DNA from: Thioalkalicoccus limnaeus
GTDB lineage: Bacteria; Pseudomonadota; Gammaproteobacteria; Chromatiales; Chromatiaceae
DNA: 55,513 bases
Assembly (NCBI RefSeq): GCF_041197575.1
Contig: NZ_JBDKXB010000021.1
Location: 1 to 55,513, forward strand
Reading direction: 5' to 3'
Below are positions 17,789 through 27,720 of the stretch, in pieces (within the stretch, counting starts at the first letter, position 1; each line of letters starts with the position of its first letter). The notes beneath the pieces were generated by a model. The model ran no database searches and had not been told where the DNA came from. It worked only from the letters and a program-made list of their open reading frames with translations. The translations under genes were made by a program, and so were the position numbers.

Positions 17789-19572
17789 CCACGGCGACCA
17801 CGACCTGGATCAGCGGACCCGTGCTGAAGGCGCGGCCCGATGGCGCCTTCCGGTTGCGCGAGGCCGTCACGATCGGACCGGAGCAACTGCTCGGCGAGGT
17901 CATTCGGATCGCGCGCGACGAGATCGTCGTTCAGGTCTACGAAGACACCAGCGGCTTGCGCCCCGGCACGTCGGTGACCGGCCGTGGCCAGCTTTTGTCG
18001 GTGCGTCTCGGGCCTGGGCTGCTCGGTCGGATCTTCGATGGTCTGCTGCGCCCGATCGGGGATCCGCAGGACCCCTATGTGACCCCTGGCCTGAAGGTCG
18101 ATCTGGCGCAGGTGGCCTATTTCCGGCCGCTGTGCGTGCCCGGTGACCGCGTGCAGGCGGGACAGCCGATCGGCGAGATCGGTGTGTTCGAGGGCGCGAT
18201 CCTGCGCTGCCTCGTGCCGCCGGATCAGGCCCCGGGCGTGATCGTCGAGATCGCCGCGGCCGGCGAGTATCGCGACGACGAGGTCATCGGTCGGCTGCGC
18301 ACCGACGACGGTCGCCTGCAGGCCCTGACCATGTGTCACGACTGGCCGGTGCGGGTCCCGCGGCCGGTCATGGTGCGGCTGCCGTCCGATGAGCCGATGG
18401 TGACCGGCCAGCGCATCATCGACTGCCTGTTTCCGATCGCCCGCGGCGGAACCGGTGCGATCCCCGGCGGCTTCGGCACCGGCAAGACCGTCTTGCTCGA
18501 GACGGTCGCCAAATGGTGCGATGCCGACGTCATCGTCTACGTCGGCTGTGGTGAACGCGGCAACGAACTGGCCGGGCTCCTGAGCGAGTTCGCCGAGTTG
18601 GTCGATCCTCGTAGCGGCCGGCCGCTGCTCGAACGCACGGTGGTGATCGCGAACACCTCGAACATGCCGGTCTCGGCGCGCGAGGCGAGCATCTACACGG
18701 GCATCACGGTGGCCGAGTACTTCCGCGATCAGGGGCTCAATGTGACCTTGATGGCCGACTCGACGAGCCGCTGGGCCGAGGCCCTGCGCGAGGTCTCTGG
18801 GCGCCTGGGCGAGCTGCCGGGCGAGGCTGGGCATCCGGCCTATCTCAGCAGTCGACTGGCCGACTTCTACGAACGCGCGGCCAAGGTCCGCACCTTGAAC
18901 GGCGAGCTGGGCGCGGTCACGCTGCTGGGTGCCGTGAGTCCTCCATCCGGGGACTTCTCGGAGCCGGTGACCAATCACACGAAGCGCTATGTCGGGTGTC
19001 TCTGGACGCTCGATGCGCGGCGCGCGCAGGCACGTTTCTACCCGGCCATCCACCCGCTCCAGTCTTACAGCCTCGTCGCCGCCGCCCTGGCCCGCTGGTG
19101 GCACAATCAGGGCTGCACCCGCTGGGAGACGCTGCGCCGTCGCTTCCTGACGCTGCTGGAGGAGGAGGCGCGGCTGGAACGGATGGCGCGCATCATCGGC
19201 CGCGATGCGATGCCGGCGGCGCAACGGTTGACGCTGCTGTGCGCGCAGCTCGTCAATCAGGCGTTCCTGCGCCAATCGGCCTTTTCGCCGGTCGACCGCT
19301 ATGCGACGCCCGCGCGTCAGGCCGTCATGATGCGGCTGATTGGTCGTTTCGTCGAGGGGAGCGAGGAGCTGCTCGAGCGTGGCGTGACACCGGAGCAGAT
19401 CGCCGCGACACCGCTGTTCCGCGGCCTCATGCGCATGAGCGAGGAGATCGCCGAGGGTGATTGGGAGGGGTTTTCGTCGCTCGACCGGGAGCTGACGAAC
19501 ACCTTTCGGCGCCTCGTCGAGGCCGGGCGGGAACCGGATGAGGCGCCGGGACCGGCGGCCGCCCAGCCATGA
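17785..19572 (+). CDS. V-type ATPase catalytic subunit A
   Basis: Catalytic ATP-binding subunit. The Walker A motif is GGFGTGKT with Lys234 (the archaeal/eukaryotic form is GPFGSGKT), followed by YVGCGERGNELAGLL with the catalytic Glu of GER and by LMADSTSRWAEALREVSGRLGE. The non-homologous bulge of A subunits (about residues 115-185) is present, which separates it from F-type beta. Length is 595 residues. It starts within the last bases of subunit E. Confidence 0.95.
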   Translation: MTTATTTWISGPVLKARPDGAFRLREAVTIGPEQLLGEVIRIARDEIVVQVYEDTSGLRPGTSVTGRGQLLSVRLGPGLLGRIFDGLLRPIGDPQDPYVTPGLKVDLAQVAYFRPLCVPGDRVQAGQPIGEIGVFEGAILRCLVPPDQAPGVIVEIAAAGEYRDDEVIGRLRTDDGRLQALTMCHDWPVRVPRPVMVRLPSDEPMVTGQRIIDCLFPIARGGTGAIPGGFGTGKTVLLETVAKWCDADVIVYVGCGERGNELAGLLSEFAELVDPRSGRPLLERTVVIANTSNMPVSAREASIYTGITVAEYFRDQGLNVTLMADSTSRWAEALREVSGRLGELPGEAGHPAYLSSRLADFYERAAKVRTLNGELGAVTLLGAVSPPSGDFSEPVTNHTKRYVGCLWTLDARRAQARFYPAIHPLQSYSLVAAALARWWHNQGCTRWETLRRRFLTLLEEEARLERMARIIGRDAMPAAQRLTLLCAQLVNQAFLRQSAFSPVDRYATPARQAVMMRLIGRFVEGSEELLERGVTPEQIAATPLFRGLMRMSEEIAEGDWEGFSSLDRELTNTFRRLVEAGREPDEAPGPAAAQP

Positions 19573-19581
19573 GGTGAGGTC

Positions 19582-20964
19582 ATGTACGCGAGACTGATCG
19601 GCGAGGACATCGCCGAACGCGCCGAGGGACCCTTGTTGTTCCTGCGCCGGCAGGTCGACGTCGGCCTCAACGAGGCCGTCGAGGTCGAAGGGGCCGACGG
19701 CCGGGTCCGGCTCGGACGCATCGCGGCCCTCGACGAGGCGCTCGTGACCATCGAGATGCTCGACGACACCGCCGGCCTGGCGCTGGCCGGGACCCGGGTG
19801 CGTTTCCTCGGCGAACCCTTGCGCTTTGATGTCGGGCCGGGCCTGCTCGGGCGAATCTTCAATGGCGTGGGCCAACCGATCGACGGCGGGCCGCCGCTGG
19901 CCGCCGCCCGCGCGATGCGCGTCGACGGGCTGGCGATCAAACCGTCGGCGCGCTTGGCGCCGGCCGAGTATCTCGAAACCGGGTTCACGGCCATCGACCT
20001 GATGAACAGCCTGGTCCGCGGTCAGAAGCTGCCGCTCTTTTCCGGCGGAGGTCTGCCGCACGACCGGATCGCCGTCGACATCGCCTGCCGTGCCCGGCTG
20101 CCTGGCGGCCGCGACGGCGGCGAGGGCTTCGCGATCGTCTTCGCCGGGATCGGGATCCCGCACGACAGCGCCGAGTATTTTCGCGCTGAGATGGAACGCA
20201 GCGGGGCGCTGGCCCGCACGGTCCTGTTTCTGAACCTGGCGAGCGACGCGAGCGCCCAGCGCCTGTTGACGCCGCGTTTCGCGCTGACGGCCGCCGAATA
20301 CCTGGCCTTCACCGAAGGCAAGCATGTCCTGGTCATCCTGACCGATCTGACCAACTACTGCGAGGCGCTGCGCGAGGTCTCGGCGAGCCGTGGCGAGGTG
20401 CCGAGCCGCAAAGGGTATCCGGGCTATATGTATTCCGACCTGGCGACCCTCTACGAGCGGGCGGGTCGGCTGCGCGGCCGTCCCGGATCCGTGACCCAGA
20501 TGCCGGTGCTGACGATGCCGAACGACGACATCACGCATCCGATCCCGGACCTGACCGGCTACATCACCGAGGGTCAGATCGTGCTCGATCGCGACCTCCA
20601 TCGACGGGACATCTATCCGCCGATCCGCGTGTTGCCGAGTCTATCGCGACTGATGAAGGATGGCACCGGCCGCGGCCTGACCCATGCCGATCACCCGGCC
20701 CTCGCCGCGCAACTCTATGCGGCCTACGCGCAGGCTCAGCAGACCCGGTTGCTCGCCAGTGTCGTCGGCGAGGACGGTCTTGCGTCCGTTGATCGTCACT
20801 ACCTGGCCTTCGGCGAGGTCTTCGAGCGGGACCTGCTTCACCAGACCGAGGGCCGGTCTCTGGAGCAGGGGATGGCCGCGGGTTGGCAGGCGTTGCGAAC
20901 CCTGCCTCGGGGCGAGCTGCATCGACTCAGCGATGCGCAGATCCAGGCCCATCTGGAGGATTGA
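19582..20964 (+). CDS. V-type ATPase subunit B
   Basis: Non-catalytic nucleotide-binding subunit that alternates with A in the hexamer. It lacks a Walker A lysine and has PLFSGGGLPHDRIA instead, as B subunits do, plus FAGIGIPHDSAEYF, LTDLTNYCEALREVSASRGE and YPGYMYSDLATLYERAGR. Length is 460 residues. The ATG follows GAGGTGAGGTC, a good ribosome-binding site, 9 bases after subunit A. Confidence 0.95.
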   Translation: MYARLIGEDIAERAEGPLLFLRRQVDVGLNEAVEVEGADGRVRLGRIAALDEALVTIEMLDDTAGLALAGTRVRFLGEPLRFDVGPGLLGRIFNGVGQPIDGGPPLAAARAMRVDGLAIKPSARLAPAEYLETGFTAIDLMNSLVRGQKLPLFSGGGLPHDRIAVDIACRARLPGGRDGGEGFAIVFAGIGIPHDSAEYFRAEMERSGALARTVLFLNLASDASAQRLLTPRFALTAAEYLAFTEGKHVLVILTDLTNYCEALREVSASRGEVPSRKGYPGYMYSDLATLYERAGRLRGRPGSVTQMPVLTMPNDDITHPIPDLTGYITEGQIVLDRDLHRRDIYPPIRVLPSLSRLMKDGTGRGLTHADHPALAAQLYAAYAQAQQTRLLASVVGEDGLASVDRHYLAFGEVFERDLLHQTEGRSLEQGMAAGWQALRTLPRGELHRLSDAQIQAHLED

Positions 20965-20966
20965 CG

Positions 20967-21578
20967 ATGGCGGTCCGCGATGTCACGGCGACCCACAGTG
21001 CGCGCCTGGCGCTGCAAGAGGAACGGGCCGGGATGCAGGAGGGCTACCGCTTTCTCGATGAGAAGCGCCTGATCCTCGCCGCCGAGCTCCTGGCGCAACT
21101 GCATCGTTACGAGCGCGATCGTGACCGGCTACGCGAACTCGAGCAGACGGCGCGCGAGGCCCTGATCGCGGCTATCCGGCGCCATGGGCTCGAGGGTTTG
21201 AGTCTCCATCCGGCGCCGTCGGAGCTGACCGGCAATCTGGACATGCGATCACGCTCGGTGCTGGGCGTGTCGCTGCGCGAGGTCGAGGGGCTCCGGTGGC
21301 ACGCAGCGACGCCGGCGCCGCCGGCCATCGACCCGAGTCCCGAGGCCGAGGCGTGCCGGACGGCCTTCGCGGCGCTGCTGCCGGTCGCCGCCGAGCTGGC
21401 CGCCACGGGCCGCAACCTCCGGCGACTGCATCGCGAGTATGCCCGGACCGCGCGCCGTGCCCGGGCGCCCGAGGATGTGTTGCTGCCGGAGGTCGATGAG
21501 ACCCTGCGCGCGGTCGACACCGCGCTCGAGGAGCACGAACGCGAAGAGGCGATCCGCGCGCGTCGGCTGCGTGCCTGA
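20967..21578 (+). CDS. V-type ATPase subunit D
   Basis: Rotor axle of 203 residues made of two long helices. The N-terminal helix carries FLDEKRLILAAELL (family form LLKxKRDxL), the middle is a short hairpin loop around LTGNLDMRSRSVLGV, and the C-terminal helix has GRNLRRLHREYARTARR. The last residues are rich in Arg and Glu. It closes the operon and faces glgP convergently, with 42 bases between the stops and no obvious terminator hairpin. Confidence 0.88.
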   Translation: MAVRDVTATHSARLALQEERAGMQEGYRFLDEKRLILAAELLAQLHRYERDRDRLRELEQTAREALIAAIRRHGLEGLSLHPAPSELTGNLDMRSRSVLGVSLREVEGLRWHAATPAPPAIDPSPEAEACRTAFAALLPVAAELAATGRNLRRLHREYARTARRARAPEDVLLPEVDETLRAVDTALEEHEREEAIRARRLRA

Positions 21579-21620
21579 GGCCCGCCGGTGATGCTGGCCG
21601 CGATCGAGTCGGCCGACCGA

Positions 21621-24110
21621 TCACACCTGAATCGGTACCGGCTCGACCTTCCAGATCCGCTCGCCGTATTCGCGGATCGCGCGGTCCGACGAGAAGTGGC
21701 CGATCCGCGCGACGTTGAGGATCGACATCCGGGTCCAGCGGGCCGAATCCTGAAAGACCTCGTCGATCAGGGTCTGGCAGCTGACATAGGCGCGGAAGTC
21801 CGCGAGGACCATGAAGGGATCATGGCGGAGCAGGTTTTCGGTCAACGGACGAAACAGCGTCTTGTCGCCATGAGCGAATAGCCCGGAGTCGATCAGGTCG
21901 ATGATCGTCGCGAGCTCCGGATCGCCATGATAGATGTCCGACGGCCGATACCCGTCGGCTTGGCGCTGCCGGACCTCGGCCTCGGTCAGACCGAACAGGA
22001 AGAAGTTCTCGGGCCCGACCGCGTCGCGGATCTCGATGTTGGCGCCGTCGAGGGTCCCGATGGTCAGGGCGCCGTTCATCGCGAACTTCATGTTACCGGT
22101 CCCGGAGGCCTCCTTCCCGGCCAACGAGATCTGCTCGGACAGATCGGCGGCTGGGTACAGCAGCTGTCCGGTCGTCACGTTGAAATCGGGCACGAACACC
22201 ACGCGAATATGGCCGTTGACCTGCGGGTCGCCATTGACGACCTCGGCCACCGCGTTGATCAGCTTGATGATCAGTTTGGCCATCGCGTAGCTCGGTGCGG
22301 CCTTGCCGCCGAACAGGAAAGTCCGCGGTGGCGGCCGGAACTGGGCGTCCTGCTTGATCCGTTGGTAGAGACCGACGATGTGCAACAGATTCAGATGCTG
22401 GCGCTTGTATTCGTGAATCCGTTTGGCCTGGACATCGAACAGCGTTTGCGGATCGATCCGCACGCCGGTCTTGGCCGCGAGCCAACGCGCCAGTTGATCC
22501 TTGGCGGCCAGCTTGACGCGGCGCCAGTCCTCGTGAAAGCCCTGATCCTCAGCGAGCGATTCCAGCCGGCGCAGCGCGGTCAGATCGCGCATCCAGTCCT
22601 CGTTGCCGCAGACGCTGGTGAGCAGGCGCGCCAACCGCCGGTTGCTGACGACGATGAAGCGTCGCGGCGAGACGCCATTCGTCACATTGTGGAAGCGATC
22701 CGGCCACAGTTCATGGAAGTCGCGCATGACCGTCGTCTTCAGCAGATCCGTATGCAAGGCCGCGACACCGTTGATCGCAAAGCTGCCGACCGCAGCCAGA
22801 TGTGCCATACGGACGCGTCGCGTTTCGCCTTCGGCGATCAACGACAAACGGGCGATCCGCGCCTCGTCGGCGAGATACCGCACTCGCACCTCGTCGAGAA
22901 AGCGACGGTTGATCTCGTAGATGATCTCGAGCAGCCGCGGCAGCAGTCGCTCGAATAGCTCGATGGGCCAGGTCTCGAGAGCTTCCGGTAACAGCGTGTG
23001 ATTCGTGAAGGCGAAGGTCCGGTGGGTGATGTCCCAAGCCGGTTCCCAAGCGAGTCCGTGCTCGTCGAGCAGGATCCGCATCAACTCGGCCACGGCGAGG
23101 GCCGGGTGGGTGTCATTGAGCTGCGCGACGAACTTGTCGGCGAAGGTGTCGAGCGGCCCGACAGTCGCCAGGTGCAGGCGGACCATGTCCTGGATCGAGC
23201 AGGAGACGAAGAAATACTGCTGCTTGAGGCGCAATTCCTTGCCCACCGCCGGTTCGTCATTCGGGTAGAGGACCTTCGAGATGGTCTCCGCCTCGATCTT
23301 GGCCTGCACAGCGCGATAGTAGTCGCCGGTGCTGAAGGCCTGGAAGTCGAACGACTCGGTGGCCTGCGCCTTCCACAGCCGCAACAGGTTGGCGTTCGCG
23401 ACGCCGTAACCGAGGATCGGCGTGTCGTGGGCGACGCCCTCGACGACCAGCCCAGGTATCCAGCGGATCCGTAAACGGCCCTGTTCGTCCTGATAGGGCT
23501 CCGTGTGGCCGAAGTAGCGCACCGGGAAGGTGATCTTGGGGCGGGGGATCTCCCAGGGGTTGCCGTTCTTGAGCCAGGTGTCGCTCTTCTCGACCTGCCA
23601 GCCATTCTCGATCGCCTGGTCGAAGATGCCGAACTCGTACCGGATGCCGTAGCCGATCGCCGGGATCTGGCCTGTCGCGAGCGAGTCCATGAAGCAGGCG
23701 GCCAAACGCCCGAGGCCGCCGTTACCGAGCCCGGGCTCTTCCTCGGTCGCCAGGATCTCACCGAGATCGAGGCCCAATTCCTCGCCGGCCTCGCGTGCCG
23801 TCTCGAGGATCCCGAGATTGATCAGGTTGTTGATCAGGTGTGGCCCGAGCAGGTATTCCGCCGATAGATAGCAGAGGGTACGGGCGCCGCTCTCCTTGAA
23901 ATGCTGGGCGCTTTTCAGCCAGCGTGCCAACAGGCGGTCGCGGACCGTGAAGGCCGCGGCCATGTAGATGTCGTTGGCCGTGGCCACGTCTCGGAAACGG
24001 CCCTGAATGTAGAAGAGGTTGTCGACGAAGGCCTGCTTCAGGGCCTCCTTGGTCAGACCGATCCGTGTCGGATCGGTGACCGGCTGACTCGTCTCGGCAG
24101 TGACCATCAT
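21621..24110 (-). CDS. glgP: Glycogen phosphorylase
   Basis: Releases glucose 1-phosphate from glycogen using phosphate. The 829-residue protein has the full family pattern, including RTLCYLSAEYLLG, EPGLGNGGLGRLAACFMDSLA, and the pyridoxal phosphate site EASGTGNMKFAMNG with Lys in NMKF. The start is the ATG at 24110 with AAGGGG upstream; a second ATG follows directly. It lies 32 bases downstream of the phosphoketolase gene on the same strand, so both are probably one transcript feeding glycogen carbon towards acetyl-phosphate. Confidence 0.95.
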   Translation of the reverse strand: MMVTAETSQPVTDPTRIGLTKEALKQAFVDNLFYIQGRFRDVATANDIYMAAAFTVRDRLLARWLKSAQHFKESGARTLCYLSAEYLLGPHLINNLINLGILETAREAGEELGLDLGEILATEEEPGLGNGGLGRLAACFMDSLATGQIPAIGYGIRYEFGIFDQAIENGWQVEKSDTWLKNGNPWEIPRPKITFPVRYFGHTEPYQDEQGRLRIRWIPGLVVEGVAHDTPILGYGVANANLLRLWKAQATESFDFQAFSTGDYYRAVQAKIEAETISKVLYPNDEPAVGKELRLKQQYFFVSCSIQDMVRLHLATVGPLDTFADKFVAQLNDTHPALAVAELMRILLDEHGLAWEPAWDITHRTFAFTNHTLLPEALETWPIELFERLLPRLLEIIYEINRRFLDEVRVRYLADEARIARLSLIAEGETRRVRMAHLAAVGSFAINGVAALHTDLLKTTVMRDFHELWPDRFHNVTNGVSPRRFIVVSNRRLARLLTSVCGNEDWMRDLTALRRLESLAEDQGFHEDWRRVKLAAKDQLARWLAAKTGVRIDPQTLFDVQAKRIHEYKRQHLNLLHIVGLYQRIKQDAQFRPPPRTFLFGGKAAPSYAMAKLIIKLINAVAEVVNGDPQVNGHIRVVFVPDFNVTTGQLLYPAADLSEQISLAGKEASGTGNMKFAMNGALTIGTLDGANIEIRDAVGPENFFLFGLTEAEVRQRQADGYRPSDIYHGDPELATIIDLIDSGLFAHGDKTLFRPLTENLLRHDPFMVLADFRAYVSCQTLIDEVFQDSARWTRMSILNVARIGHFSSDRAIREYGERIWKVEPVPIQV

Positions 24111-24142
24111 GACAACCCCTTCCTTCGGTCGCAGTCGTTGCT

Positions 24143-26536
24143 TCAGTGTGGCCAGGTCCAGTTCGCGAGGTCGGGCGCATCGGTGCCATGTTCGTGCGCA
24201 TACTGGCGGCACGCGATCTTGTGGTCCTTCAAGCGTTCCTTGACATGGGCGCCGGACACCTGCAACCGCGGCACCCGATTGATCACATCGATCGCCAGGC
24301 TGAAGCGATCGATCTCGTTTTCGATCGCCAGCTCGAGCGGCGTATTGATATGGCCTTTCTCCTTGTAGCCGCGCACATGCAGGTTCTTGTGGTTCGTGCG
24401 CCGGTAGGCGAGCCGATGGATCAGCCACGGATAGCCATGGAAATTGAAGATGATCGGCTTGTCGACGGTGAACAGGCTGTCGAAATCCCGATCCGATAGG
24501 CCGTGCGGGTGTTCACCCTCCGGCTGCATCCGAAACAGATCGACGACGTTGATGAACCGGATGCGCAGATCCGGGAAATACTCGCGCAGCAGCGCCGTCG
24601 CCGCAAGCGCCTCCTTGGTCGGGATGTCGCCGCAGCCGACCATGACGACATCGGGTTCACCGCCCTGGTCGTTGCTCGCCCAGTCCCAGATACCGACGCC
24701 CTTGGTGCAATGCGTGATCGCCTGGTCCATGTCGAGGTACTGCAGATGCATCTGCTTGTCGGCGACGATCACATTGATGTCGTTGCGGCTGCGCAGGCAG
24801 TGGTCGGCGGTGAACAGCAGGCAGTTGACGTCCGGCGGCAGATAGATCCGCGTGACCTCGGGGTTCTTGTTGACGACGACGTCGAGGAAGCCCGGGTCCT
24901 GGTGCGTGAAGCCATTGTGGTCCTGGCGCCAGACGGTCGAGGTGATCAACAGGTTGATCGACGAGACCGGCGCGCGCCACGGGATCTCCTCGGAGATCGC
25001 GAGCCACTTCGCGTGCTGGTTGTACATCGAGTCGATGACGTGGACGAAGGCCTCGTAGGTCGCGAAGAAGCCGTGGCGGCCGGTCAGCACATAGCCCTCG
25101 TACCAACCTTCCAGCGTGTGCTCGGAGAGCATCTCGAGCACGCGGCCGTCGGGGGCGAGCTCGCCGCCATCGGCGTCCTCGGGCAGGTAGTCGGCGAGCC
25201 ACAACTTCTTGCTCACGGCGTAGATGGCATCGAGTTTGTTCGAGGTGTTCTCGTCGGGGCCGAAGACGCGAAAATTGTCCATGTTCTTGGCCATCACGTC
25301 GCGCAAGAAGGCACCGAGCGGCTTGGTGTTCATCGCGCTGACCCGTCCCGGCTGCGCGACGGTCTGCGCGTGCTGGCGGTAGTCTGGCATCCGCAAGGCC
25401 CGCCGCAGCAGGCCCCCGTTCGCATGGGGGCTCGCGCTCATCCGCATCAGGCCCTTCGGCGCCAGCGCCTTGAGTTCCGGGATCAGGCGTCCGGCGCGAT
25501 CGAACAGCTCGTCGGGTCGGTAGCTGCGCAGCCAGTCCTCGAGTTGTCGGATCCGGTCCGGATTGGCGTCGAGATCGGACAGCGGTACCTGGTGGCTGCG
25601 CCACGAACCCTCGACCTGCTTGCCACCGACCTCGCGCGGACCGGTCCAGCCCTTCGGCGTCCGCAGCACGATCATCGGCCAATGCGCGCGCGTCGCCTGG
25701 CCGCTGGTCCGTGCCCGTTGCTGGATCTCGCGGATCTGGTCGAGACAGCGATCGAGGGTCGCGGCCATCTGCTGATGCATCGCCGCTGGGTCATCGCCTT
25801 CGACGAAGTGCGGAACCCAGCCGTACCCCCGCATCAAAGCGGCAAGCTCGTCGCGTGGGATCCGCGCGAGCAAGGTCGGGTTGTTGATCTTGTACCCGTT
25901 CAGATGCAGGATCGGCAGCACCGCACCATCGCGGATCGGATTCAGGAACTTGTTCGAATGCCACGAGGTCGCGAGCGGGCCAGTCTCGGCCTCGCCGTCA
26001 CCGACGACGACGGCGACCAGCAGGCGCGGGTTGTCGAAGGCGGCGCCGAATGCGTGTGAGATCGAATAGCCGAGCTCGCCGCCTTCGTGTATCGACCCCG
26101 GCGTCTCGGGCGTGCAGTGACTGCCGATCCCGCCCGGGAACGAGAACTGCTTGAAGAAGGACGTGAGCCCGTCCTCATCCTCGCTCGTGTTCGGGTAGAT
26201 CTCCGAATAGGTCCCCTCCAGATAGACGGGCGCGAGCACGCCCGGTGCGCCATGGCCCGGACCGGCGATGAAGATGGCCTCTTGGTGGCGCTCGGTGATG
26301 ATCCGGTTCAGATGGACATAGGCGAAGGACAGGCCGGGGCTGGCCCCCCAGTGGCCGAGCAGGCGCTGCTTGATGTGCTCGCGTCGCAGGGGCTCGCGCA
26401 ACAGCGGGTTGTCGCGCAGATAGATCATGCCGGCGGCCAGGTAGTTGCAGGCCCGCCAGTAGGCGTCCATCGCGGCGATTCGTTCGGAGGACAGCGGGGT
26501 GCGGTTGTCCGCGGACAGGGAGAGGGCGTTATCCAT
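24143..26536 (-). CDS. xfp: Xylulose-5-P/fructose-6-P phosphoketolase
   Basis: Thiamine-diphosphate enzyme that splits xylulose 5-phosphate or fructose 6-phosphate with phosphate to give acetyl-phosphate plus a triose or erythrose phosphate. The 797-residue sequence has the family's GHWGASPGLSFAYVHLNR, AGPGHGAPG, GGELGYSISHAFGA, the ThDP motif GDGEAETGPLATSW and HNGFTHQDPGFLD. ATG at 26536 has GGAGGAGAC upstream. Whether acetyl-phosphate goes to ATP or acetyl-CoA cannot be told, since ackA/pta are not in the window. Confidence 0.95.
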   Translation of the reverse strand: MDNALSLSADNRTPLSSERIAAMDAYWRACNYLAAGMIYLRDNPLLREPLRREHIKQRLLGHWGASPGLSFAYVHLNRIITERHQEAIFIAGPGHGAPGVLAPVYLEGTYSEIYPNTSEDEDGLTSFFKQFSFPGGIGSHCTPETPGSIHEGGELGYSISHAFGAAFDNPRLLVAVVVGDGEAETGPLATSWHSNKFLNPIRDGAVLPILHLNGYKINNPTLLARIPRDELAALMRGYGWVPHFVEGDDPAAMHQQMAATLDRCLDQIREIQQRARTSGQATRAHWPMIVLRTPKGWTGPREVGGKQVEGSWRSHQVPLSDLDANPDRIRQLEDWLRSYRPDELFDRAGRLIPELKALAPKGLMRMSASPHANGGLLRRALRMPDYRQHAQTVAQPGRVSAMNTKPLGAFLRDVMAKNMDNFRVFGPDENTSNKLDAIYAVSKKLWLADYLPEDADGGELAPDGRVLEMLSEHTLEGWYEGYVLTGRHGFFATYEAFVHVIDSMYNQHAKWLAISEEIPWRAPVSSINLLITSTVWRQDHNGFTHQDPGFLDVVVNKNPEVTRIYLPPDVNCLLFTADHCLRSRNDINVIVADKQMHLQYLDMDQAITHCTKGVGIWDWASNDQGGEPDVVMVGCGDIPTKEALAATALLREYFPDLRIRFINVVDLFRMQPEGEHPHGLSDRDFDSLFTVDKPIIFNFHGYPWLIHRLAYRRTNHKNLHVRGYKEKGHINTPLELAIENEIDRFSLAIDVINRVPRLQVSGAHVKERLKDHKIACRQYAHEHGTDAPDLANWTWPH

Positions 26537-26682
26537 GGTGTCTCCTCCAATGGTTGGTGGTACGGTACCCGACGCCGGAACCAGCTACCAGGCCTCGCGC
26601 GAAAGCCGGCTGGCTCGCATCCATCGTCTGTTCCTGCCCCTTTCTGAGGCCCACCTCGTCCCATGGTTCCGACGCCGACGGG

Positions 26683-27720
26683 TCACTCGGCTTGGCGTGC
26701 CGCGATTCTTCGTCGATCTTGGTGTGCGGCCCGCTCGATCGCCCACACGCGGGTGGCCATCTCGAGGAACTCGGCCGGATTGGCCGGCGCCGTTTCCAGT
26801 GGCGGCTGACCGAGGAACCGCCAGGCGCGCAGCAGGGCCGGGAGCGGATCGCGCGGATCCAGCGGGTGAGCGGCGTCGGATTTGCTCAGTTTTCGCCCAG
26901 TTGCATCGAGCACGAGCGGCAGATGGGCATAGCGGGGGGAGGGCGCGCCCAACAGATGTTGGAGATGGATCTGCCGCGGCGTCGAGGCGATCAGGTCGGC
27001 CCCGCGCACGATATCGGTGATGCCCTGCCAGGCGTCGTCGACGACGACCGCCAATTGATACGCATGCACCCCGTCAGCGCGGCGCACGACGAAGTCACCG
27101 ACGGCGGTCGCGATCCTCTGCGCACGATGTCCTTGAACCCGATCGACGAAGGCGACCTCGTCGTTGTCGGTACCCACGCGCCAGGCGCGCGCCGTTCGCC
27201 CCGGCGGCAGGCCAGCGCGGCAGGTGCCGGGGTAGACCGGTCCTTCGATGCCGGCGAGCCCGTGCGCCGCGATCTCCTTGCGGCTGCACGCACAGGGGTA
27301 GGCCAGACCCTGCTCGATCAACCGATCGAGCGCTGCGGCATAGGCCGCGGTGCGCTGGCTCTGGTAGTGGACCGAGCCATCCCAATGCAGGCCGCAGGCA
27401 TCGAGCGCCGAGAGGATCGCATCGGCGACGCCGGACACCGTGCGCAGCGGGTCGAGATCCTCGATGCGCACCAGCCATTCGCCGCCCCGGCTTCGCGCGT
27501 CCAGAAAGCTGCCCAAGGCAGCGACGAGCGAACCGAGATGCAGCAGCCCCGTCGGCGACGGGGCGAACCGGCCGCGATACCGGGGCGGGGCGTCAGCCGC
27601 GCTGCCGCTCCCGGATCTCGTCGAGGGTTTTGCAATCGATGCACAGGGTAGCCGTTGGCCTGGCCTCGAGTCGGCGGATACCGATCTCGACGCCGCACCC
27701 CTCGCAATAACCGTAGTCAT
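26683..27720 (-). CDS. gluQ: Glutamyl-Q tRNA(Asp) synthetase, start uncertain
   Basis: Attaches glutamate to queuosine in tRNA(Asp). The catalytic part begins YRGRFAPSPTGLLHLGSLVA (HIGH-like), has the zinc ligands CACSRKE and YPGTCR, and the KMSKS-like GRKLSKSDAAH. There is no in-frame ATG, GTG or TTG between 27720 and the first conserved residue. The only standard start is the ATG at 27720, 128 bases inside dksA, adding about 46 unusual residues. A non-standard start such as ATT near 27632, or translational coupling with re-initiation, is possible. The gene order dksA-gluQ is conserved in gammaproteobacteria. Confidence 0.88.
   Translation of the reverse strand: MTTVIARGAASRSVSADSRPGQRLPCASIAKPSTRSGSGSAADAPPRYRGRFAPSPTGLLHLGSLVAALGSFLDARSRGGEWLVRIEDLDPLRTVSGVADAILSALDACGLHWDGSVHYQSQRTAAYAAALDRLIEQGLAYPCACSRKEIAAHGLAGIEGPVYPGTCRAGLPPGRTARAWRVGTDNDEVAFVDRVQGHRAQRIATAVGDFVVRRADGVHAYQLAVVVDDAWQGITDIVRGADLIASTPRQIHLQHLLGAPSPRYAHLPLVLDATGRKLSKSDAAHPLDPRDPLPALLRAWRFLGQPPLETAPANPAEFLEMATRVWAIERAAHQDRRRIAARQAE

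Noticed and set aside
17629..20601. 990-codon minus-strand open frame over ATPase subunits E, A and B
   Set aside because: Antisense to clear subunit genes with strong motifs; composition is rich in Arg, Gln and Asp as in other shadow frames here.
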